Source of the DNA: Prostheceraeus crozeri
Taxonomy: Eukaryota > Platyhelminthes > Polycladida > Euryleptidae
Direction of reading: 5' to 3'
Length of the DNA: 64,000 bases
Assembly: GCA_907163375.1 (NCBI GenBank)
Contig: CAJQUW010007530.1
Location: 744,001-808,000 of the forward strand
The notes beneath the pieces are model-generated. The model searched no databases, was not told the origin of the DNA, and saw only the letters and a list, made by a program, of their open reading frames with translations. Below, in pieces: positions 56,229 through 64,000 of this stretch. Within the stretch, counting starts at the first letter, position 1; each line of letters opens with the position of its first letter. The translations under genes were made by a program, and so were the position numbers.

Positions 56229-56467
56229 GCCTGCAATTCTGGCATTTGATGCTATGTCTACCCTCCCGTCCTTTCGCTGGATTGACTAGATAGAAGGATT
56301 CTCTGAGTCAATCTCCGCACACAGCCAACTATCTTTCAGGAAACAAGCAGACCATCTGTTCGTTATGTACTTGAGAGGAGCAACATCCCCATGGAAGCAG
56401 CCTATTGGATATCTAGCACTGAGGAGTTCAACATCCACCTCTGATATTGAAAGCAATTTTGAATGAA
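56229..56467 (+). pseudogene. P-like (THAP9-type) transposase exon fragment
   Basis: After an acceptor TTTTGTTCTAG the plus-strand frame reads PAILAFDAMSTLPSFRWID, a stop, then IEGFSESISAHSQLSFRKQA and DHLFVMYLRGATSPWKQPIG. The strings FDxMS, IEGF and 'DHxxVxxLRG...WKQPxGY' are the catalytic-core hallmarks of P-element/THAP9 transposases, including the first Asp. It has two in-frame stops. No terminal repeats were found. It is a different copy and subfamily from the element at 14.5-17.6 kb, which is on the other strand. Confidence 0.6.
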
Positions 56468-58686
56468 GCAATTTCCCGCTCTTTTGAAAAGGGTAAGTTA
56501 TTTCATAGTCATCCATTCATGCATTCGAAATCAGTCATTCGCTTTTTATAAATTCCGATGAATTGTGATGAATGCTGACCAACAACTTTCTGTGTAGGTC
56601 TATCTCTTCACGATGTGTCACAATTAGTTACCTCGATAACAGAATTTTGGAAATGACTTGTTCCAGATCATATGATTATTTAGCGAATATTGATTAAGAG
56701 CTATTTGATGATGAATGAGCTATGTATTGCAAACATAATCAATCCACAAACAGATTAATCCAATGGTTGCAGTAGCATTGTATCTGTACACTTGCGGATT
56801 GGAGAACGACATCAGTCCTCATTAGGACAACTTCAATTAATAATTTGAATTATTAAGCATTATATTCTATTATAAATGGCTGCTGTGATGATTTTCATCA
56901 TCGTATGCGAAATAATGCACATTCATGGAGATCAAAGGTTGTCAACCTAAGTCAGCCCGCAGACCAGTGGATTATGTTTAACTTTCTCATGGGGCTCAAC
57001 GCAGCTCCATTCAGTGGCTAATCAGTACAAGATGAATATGTATATTGCGACTTTTGCAGGCATGTATAATATTGCATTTGATATTGAATTGCAATTTCTT
57101 GGTAAAAAATTACTCTTTTCCACCATCGTGTATGTATATACAAAAGTTGTAAACTGGAAGATAAAGGAAACGAGGTGTACAATGCCCTACATAGTCTCTT
57201 TGTTTTAAATACAAGCTATGAAAACGTTTTGGTAATACTACTTTTGCTATTAAGAAACTTGCCAAAAACCATCCTAGGATATTCAAGGCGCTTCCATCCT
57301 GTACAACTACATAGCGATGTTTGCAAGACAATATTGATTTTCTTTATCAAATTAATGGTCAACATGTCGCAGCCCAATTTTATAGATCATCTAATCGAAA
57401 CCGACACCATAGTGTGTTTCCTCCCTTGATTTTTTCAGAAATGTACTTCTGACTACTGAAGCTGTTATTTTACAGCAAAAATGTTAAGTATGACTCATAT
57501 AACTTGTATTTTTTCTTCTGATTTTTTTACTGGATAACTTGTTTGTGGATGATATTTAGTGTATACTGATATCCAGGTTCATATTCATCATTAGTGACCA
57601 GTGACCACATGCGTATCAAAAGAAATTTTGGATCATGAGCATTCTCATGATATGAAGTAGTACGTCGAAATCGAACAATGACTGCAATGAAATGAAATTG
57701 TGTTCTATTAATTATCAGTTAACGAAATCGAAATCCCGACTGGAACTCAATAGATTGGTTCCCTTATTCCTCATGGGTTTCCTAATCCAGCGGGCATCAA
57801 GTCTCTTTCGAACACTCATTCACTCTCACTCAGCTCGTGTTGATGACCTTGAATATAAAGCGTTGGAAGATTCATCTGCTTCATCGTATAGACAATAATG
57901 CAGGACTGCACAGGATGAATACGCGCACGTCCACCGATAAGTTGTCAGGAATGAGCCAATGAGCGACCGATATGGTTTCAGTGCTCGATTGATGGTTAGT
58001 ATCTTGCACTTCTGCCGATCAACTGAAACGCAGATGCTATGAAGTGAAGAGAATGAATGAGTCAGCTTTGTCTCTAGCAGAAGGATTGCAAAGCATGTTC
58101 GCTGCTTGTTAACTCTGGCAGCGGCTGCGCCTTGCTAGTTGCTACAGACCGGCAATTCCTATCCTGGGATTGAGAAATTAGCAAAATGAACATTAGCGAA
58201 TCACTCAAAACTGGGATTAGCAATTAGCCAACCCCCGGGATTGAGATTTTCGGAGGCAAATTGATGAGTAGACCACAGTTTTTGCTTACATTGCCTCAGG
58301 TTAGCTCAATCCCGGGATCGATCAAATATCGGAATTAATTTGCTCATAGAGAAATATTCTACTTTGACCACAGTTGTTATGTACACGCAGCTAAGGTTTT
58401 CAGTTCCGAGATCACAGGATCACATTATTTTTACGGGATTCGTTAACATCTGTTTTTAGACAGGCTGTATGAAGATGGAGTAACAAGGAAGTAACATTGA
58501 AGATAAACATATTTCATTGTTACAAATTGGAATTTATTGTTATATTTGAAATTTCCTTCTTCATTATCAATGTTAGACCTAAGCTATCAAGAATACATCA
58601 GACACGATAGTCATGCAAGTGTGTGTTACTTATTCATACATTTTTACTTTTTTGCTGAGCGTTGGCGCTAACTGATATTTCGCTGC
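56468..58686. other. Gene-free stretch
   Basis: No gene. An inverted pair CCCGGGATTGAG (about 58236) and CTCAATCCCGGG (about 58306) stands out near 58.25 kb. Confidence 0.4.
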
Positions 58687-60648
58687 AATGAGATAAATTC
58701 AATCACAATAACGTGACATTAGTAGACCAGCGTGAGCATAAGTCCTGGTTTTACCGGAACTTTCCCGGTTTTGGCGATTTTGTCCCGGCGTCTCAAAAGT
58801 ATCTTTCGGGACAGATGCATGTTACGGTTTTGCCGTGTTTCAGTGCTAAAATTCACTTGCAGATACGATCAAGGCAATGCCTAATGTGAAGCTTAATTTT
58901 GACATGCCATACCAGCAGTTTTTTTAACTTTTTAGAATAAGGCAAATGTTGCATGACATACATTCAAACAGAAAATACGAAAATACGCAAATAAACAGCA
59001 TTTCTGATTTTATTGCCATTTCAACTATAAATAAAGAGTTTCGATACAACATTAGTTTCTTATTGTGTACAAGAAAACTATATGGAAACAATGCTACTGA
59101 GGGAGGCAGAAATGTGAACACAGAAGTGATTAAACATTAAATAAAGTGTATTTTCTTATTTATATATAATGCTTTGTTGATAAATCGAAATACAAAATAG
59201 CTTTTTTGGTGAGATGTGTACAGAAGAAATCACGTTTCGGAAGAAAATCTGACAAATGACTTGTAGAACGCAGGTTTACAAAACGGCATCAACAATTTGC
59301 GAGAGTGTCTTGCATGCCTATTTGGCGCACGAACAATAAAAAAAGATGTGAGAGGATGACAGTGTGCGTGATTAGCAACTTCTCGAATCTATTTGACACA
59401 GCCTCGATCAAGTCTGACTTTCAGTGGAAGCTTAATGGTGATGAATCCCCAACGCTTGACGATGCGCTCCAAACAATCGAGTTTCGTAAGCAATTTCGTA
59501 GGGATGTCACAAATAACAGGCCAACGAAATGAAATTCTGGAGTATACAAATGAAATGTAAGCTTGCCATATGATGCAGCTGTCATTGCCATTGACTGAAA
59601 AGCGTTTAACCAATGACAAGGCACGACAACACCTCTGATATAAAGAGGAAAAATTCACGATTCCATGAACAATAGTATTTTAGTTCATATAGTCATAGCA
59701 TTTTAAATACATAAACAATTCACATTTTGGTGACAAGAAAATTACTGAATTGTTTCAAATATTTATATAGTTGACATCTTCATGCCACGACGAAATAGAA
59801 TCGAATTCTCTCAGTCGTAGAAAGCAAAAGATACAAATAAAACAATATACAACATAAACCAAAAAAGTTTTATTATACATTTCAGAGATCAACATTAACC
59901 AAATATCATGAAATTGATTATTACATAATAAGTTATGGAAAAACAATTGCAGATATACACATTTATTTATACATCCTGTATGGATGAAAATATATTAAGA
60001 ATCTGTCATTGTTCATAATGAGGAGGTAATGAGTCCTGAACATAACGAGTTAAACAATCAATGACTGAACACCGATTGAATAAATATACTAAAAACTAGT
60101 GGAAATGGAAAAAGCATTCATTAAATTGCCACATACTGTAGATACGAAAAACAAACACCAAAATCACATACGGAGTTCATTATTGAGTCACATCATCGAA
60201 GTGAAGGTTGTGCACTATGTTTCGCCACTTTCTCAGTCCTTCTGCTATGAATTAGTTAGGATAACGAAAACTAGATGAAACGTTAAATCAAACAGATAAC
60301 AGGTATTTGAAAAGCAGGCTACCAATAGTCAGTTTACATAACGCGTAAGGATGAAGATTCAATGATTGTCACAGTATGGGTTTGACGATATTACCCAACA
60401 ACATATATTAAAATTCGCTGTTTGTGTCAGCAACTATCATTATCTGTTGGCCTATCGGTTTTGTCCCGGTTTTTGGATAAAAAAATCTGGTACATTGCAT
60501 TAGACAAGCAAAATCAATCACTACGGTATGTGAAAACCAATGAAACAGATAAAGTCCTTTGGTAACTTAATATTTTTTCTTGGCTTTCACATACCGTATT
60601 GATTTTACCTGTCTAATGTCACGTTACTATGATTGAATTTATCTCATT
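58687..60648. mobile_element. Inverted-repeat element, about 2 kb, unclassified
   Basis: 58687-58722 (AATGAGATAAATTCAATCAC..., ending ACGTGACATTAG) is inverted at 60613-60648 with 34 of 36 positions equal. A second, internal hairpin has arms at 60498-60538 and 60582-60618 (CATTAGACAAG/CATTAGACAGG, AAAATCAAT, ACGGTATGTGAAA). No coding frame with known motifs. I could not see a target duplication, so the family is open. Confidence 0.55.
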
Positions 60649-61454
60649 TTTGTAATAAACAAGAATGAATTTTTGCGCATCTTTGTACAGCATGCCAAAA
60701 ATTGTTTAGTTTCACTGACATCAACAAATAAAACTTTGTTCAGGCAGTCGAGAGAAAGAAAGAGAGCGTTATGCATGCAAGCGCACGAATATTTACTGTA
60801 ATGAATTTTTGAAGTGATTATTATGCAATATCGGTCTGCTATCAGACCTTACAAAAGTCATGGGATTTGCATTTCGATTTGAAAATCACAAACCAGGTTT
60901 TAATGCGACAATGTATATTGTGAACGATAATCAGATCTGCTTATTGATACATTCTATGTCTGCATGCGAAAAGAAAACTGTCAATTTTTTTATAAAAATT
61001 TCATATTTATTTAAATATTTTAAAATAAAAACGAAAAGTGTTGGTCGATCGATTTCATGTCATTATTGGACATATCTTCAGGACAAAGTTACAATGCAGA
61101 TAAAACCATTAAATACATCAATTGAGAACTTGTCAAAGCTAAAAGAACTCTTGGCAATTGCGTCTAAAACCACAGAAATTGAGTACATGCTAAAAACAAT
61201 ACAATAGAAACTGATTTGCATTTACAATTCCGTCTGAAACTGCGGAATTCAATCAAATGTTAAAACAATAAAATTGGAACTGAAGACTCGTGTTCGTTCA
61301 TCAAGGTTGAACTATTGATTTGTTTTCATGATCAGACTTTCAGCAGTGCGCGTGTACTTTGTGCGAAAAACTATCTGGAAATTGTCATAGCTATTTCTAT
61401 GAACGTGTTTGGTTATCTCAGTATCTTTAGGTCTACTAAGTATAGTAGTCTAGT
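60649..61454. other. AT-rich stretch, no gene called
   Basis: A 115-codon plus-strand frame at 60860-61207 exists, but it is Lys/Ile/Phe/Tyr-rich like random AT sequence and has no motif. Confidence 0.4.
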
Positions 61455-62290
61455 ATATTAGTCTACTTTCCAAGTTTTCATGAATTCTGGTGGTAAAGTG
61501 TCTACGAGTCTCGCCAATATAGCAATTGTCACATTTTGCCAACATTTGAATTTGTATACAATACTAGAGGCGAAACTCATAGGCATCTTTGTTCGGAAAC
61601 AATTTTCTCGTTTTGAAAGTATCGAAGGCGACAGATAATTTGCAAGTGTCGGGCAAGATGCGATTGATCGAGTGAACAGTTTTGAGAGTTTGCTTTTCTT
61701 TTTCTTTGATGTACGGTAATCGCCAATATATGCGATCACGGTCCAAATCATCATCATTTTGACCATTACTAGGTCCGGAATTCAAAATTTTGTCTATAAT
61801 TTTCTAGATGACTTTAGTATGAAAACCATTGTTAATAAACAGTAGATGCGATTTTATTACAAGCACTCTCAAAATAAATATCTTTGCTAGAGAGACGCTT
61901 AGCACGATAAATGAAGGAGTAAATATCAGCAGTTTTGTGCTCCTGATTCGCAAACGTTTGCAAACGATTCGTAAATAATAGATTTCCATCAAATTGATTC
62001 ATCAAAATGATTCGTAAATCAGATTTCCATTTTCAGTATTGGCTCTTGACATAAAGGAAAGGAACATAAACAGGAGGAACATAAAATACCGGTGTTGGTG
62101 TCTTTCAAAGTCCATTCAGTCTCAAATTTATCTGCATTTTTGTGTACAATAACGGCGAGAAATTTGATTTGCTTTTTCTTGTTCATTTTCCATGGTAAAT
62201 TGATACTTTTATGCAAAGAAATCAAATAGTCGAAAAATTCCACAGCTTCAAGTTTGTTTTTGAAGACTGCAAAACATTTTTTTATTTAAA
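61455..62290 (-). pseudogene. Penelope-like element, RT end plus GIY-YIG endonuclease
   Basis: The minus strand shows VFKNKLEAVEFFDYLISLHK, FLAVIVHKNADKFETEWTLK and DTNTG (RT C-terminal region). After that come RDRIYWRLPYIKEKEKQTLK and a cysteine motif leading into CDNCYIGETRRHFTTRIHEN, the GIY-YIG endonuclease core, near 61455-61540. This order, RT then GIY-YIG nuclease, defines canonical Penelope-like elements. The copy is broken in several places and truncated on both sides. Confidence 0.8.
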
Positions 62291-62697
62291 TATGTTTCAA
62301 AATTTCATTATTTAAATATGTTTGAATACATATATATATTTTAAATTTTATTAAAAAATCATTTTTATTTCATACCAGTTTATCATTAGTAAGGCAACCC
62401 AAAAGTCGTAAACCCAAATGAAGCAATATTGAATTTATTCCTTTATTATCGTACCTAGCACCTGCCGCTTGAAAATGGGGTGTTGCCGTTTTCTATAGAT
62501 CATTTCAATGTGTATAAGTAGTACACAACTTCATTATTGCTACATGGAAATGACTTGCGGATGAGGGTATCAACCGTTATATTGACTGCTACACGTGGTA
62601 ATATTTTTAAAGTGCACAGTCAATTCACTTTTAAAATTACTACGTCGCAGATTTCATAGTTTTTACAAGTCGTATTTGTGTTGCCCTCAGTCAGTGC
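62291..62697. other. Spacer before the right-edge LINE
   Basis: AT-rich sequence, with GGCAACCCAAAAGTCGTAAA at about 62393, which looks like a possible DNA-transposon terminus without a partner in view. Confidence 0.35.
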
Positions 62698-64000
62698 ATT
62701 TATTTATTTATTTCCATGAACAATATTATAGTGGCGTTACATCATAAAAAGATTTCAAGGCCACTGTACATACATCAAGAGTAGAGGCAAAAATTACAAA
62801 AATAGAAGGATACAGTTAGCATTCTACATAAGTAGTATACAAGTAATTGTGTAAAGCAGGTTTGAAAGAACGTAAGGAAGAGATGGATGTGAGTGAGGAA
62901 GGAAGAGAGTTCCAGATTCTAGAGGATGAAGAAGAGAACGACCTTCCACCAAGAGTAGGACGGCGAACAGCTGGGATAAGTAGAGTAGAGGATCGTGAAG
63001 AACGAAGATGGGAAACGGTTGGGGACTTCAGAAATCTTGGTTATGAGATCGGTAATATAGCGGGGAGAAACATCATATAGAGACTTGTGGACAATACAAG
63101 AAATTCGAAAAATAATGCGAGCTTTTACAGGAAGCCATTTCAGTTCTCGCACATAAGGGGTAATATGTTCGAATCGTTTGAGTCGGTAAATAATACGTAC
63201 AGCTGCATTTTGAACCCTCTGTAATTGTCTGCTTGACGACATCGAAAGACCATAAAGGGATGAAATACAATAGTTGAGTCTACTGATCACAAGGGTCTCA
63301 GCCAGAGTTCGTGAGGCATGCCGGGACAAGAAAGGTCTAATTGATCTTATTTGCCTCAGAATAGAGAAACAGGTGGAGTGACTTTTGCAACATGCCTTTT
63401 CATTAGAAGGTGTTGGTCAAGCATCACCCCGAGACAGCTGATAACTGGTTTGGGAGTGATAGCCTGATCTCCTACCACAATCGGGCAACTCGGTAGTTGA
63501 TGGCTTCTTCTCACACTGCTACACGACATAACCTTAGACTTCAGTGAGTTGAGGCATAGACTGTTTGATGAAATCCATTCATCTATATCAGAAATACAAG
63601 CAGAAACACGAGAAGATAGGTCGACAGTACGAGCTGGTGTATCAGAGCCATACAATAAAATGTCATCTGCATACATAAGTATAGACAGGCGATGGTTATT
63701 AGAGACACTTAAAAAGTCAGACACATACATGATGAAAAGAATAGGACCAATAACAGATCCCTGAGGGACACCAGAAATAACTGGGCTGTAAGAGGAGTAT
63801 TCATCACGAAAAAAACGCATTGCTGACGGTCAGACAGGAATGATGTGAACCACTGCAGAGCATTTCCAGACACTCCAAATGAGTAAGAGAGGCGACGTAA
63901 CAAGATTGAATGGCTCACAGTGTCGAATGCCGATGTCAAGTCCAAACTTGCCACAGCAGAGATGTTTCCATCATCCATTTCTTTGAAAATATCTGAAGTG
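62698..64000 (-). pseudogene. L2/CR1-group LINE, 5' part beyond the window
   Basis: Minus-strand LINE. From the edge: AVASLDLTSAFDTVSHSILL (first catalytic Asp), a frameshift, VISGVPQGSVIGPILFIMYV, ILMYADDILLYGSDTP (catalytic YADD) and ISCLGVMLDQHL. After another shift it reads LVISRLNYCISSLYGLS, RVQNAAVRIIYRL and WLPVKARIIFRISCIVHKSL. The 3' end is an AAAT repeat at 62698-62713 (read on the minus strand). At least two frameshifts break the frame. Upstream parts lie outside the window. Confidence 0.85.

Noticed and set aside
56468-58686. Palindromic CCCGGGATTGAG pair near 58.25 kb as a transposon
   Set aside because: The arms are only about 12 bp and no target duplication or family resemblance was found.
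60860-61207. 115-codon plus-strand open frame
   Set aside because: The composition is Lys/Ile/Phe/Tyr-rich as in random AT sequence. There is no motif and there are no splice signals.

Overview
This is about 64 kb of AT-rich animal (metazoan) DNA. The evidence is spliceosomal exons with GT-AG borders, one nuclear-type tRNA, and a dense crowd of invertebrate-style transposons. Nothing identifies the species. An invertebrate is likely, because CR1/L2-like, RTE-like, Penelope-like, P/THAP-like, Tc1/mariner and hAT elements all occur together.

Host gene. The only convincing host protein-coding gene is on the minus strand and covers at least 37 kb (about 40.1 kb down to 2.5 kb). Nine exons can be seen. 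From 39781 down to 2530, eight consecutive exons join in compatible phases. They encode a proline/serine-rich N-terminal stretch, a charged coiled coil, a compact beta-rich (C2-like) region with many Trp and Gly, and an acidic/serine-rich tail. I do not recognise the protein by name. All its introns are filled with transposons. A tRNA-Pro(TGG) gene lies antisense in one of them.

Layout. 0-2.2 kb: tRNA-like SINE fragment and a truncated RTE-like LINE. 2.5-2.7 kb: last visible host exon. 4.7-9.6 kb: a nest in which a CR1-like LINE sits in a non-autonomous hAT, which sits in an older hAT transposase gene. 10.1-12.2 kb: LINE with an intact RT reading frame. 12.3-13.4 kb: Tc1-like element. 14.5-17.6 kb: P/THAP-type transposon with perfect 48-bp inverted repeats. 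18-22 kb: three host exons and local tandem duplications. 22.6-26.3 kb: an RT-element tail fragment and an hAT carrying a mariner. 27-29 kb: host exon and tRNA. 28.5-33 kb: foldback elements and two interlocked hAT elements. 33.3-40.1 kb: host exons, a TAGGGTGACC hAT and a LINE tail. 42-44 kb: tRNA-like SINE and a Penelope-like fragment. 44-57 kb: gene-poor, with a Tc1 copy holding a perfect intron-like insert and a second P-like transposase exon. 58.7-62.3 kb: inverted-repeat element and a second Penelope-like fragment. 62.7-64 kb: a LINE that runs off the right edge.

No operons, CRISPR arrays or prokaryotic features are present. Most signal is transposon archaeology. The least expected observations are the 61-bp GT-AG insert in a Tc1 transposase, the interlocked hAT ends, the P-like element with a 7-bp target duplication, and a partial hammerhead-ribozyme-like fold near a Penelope-like fragment.
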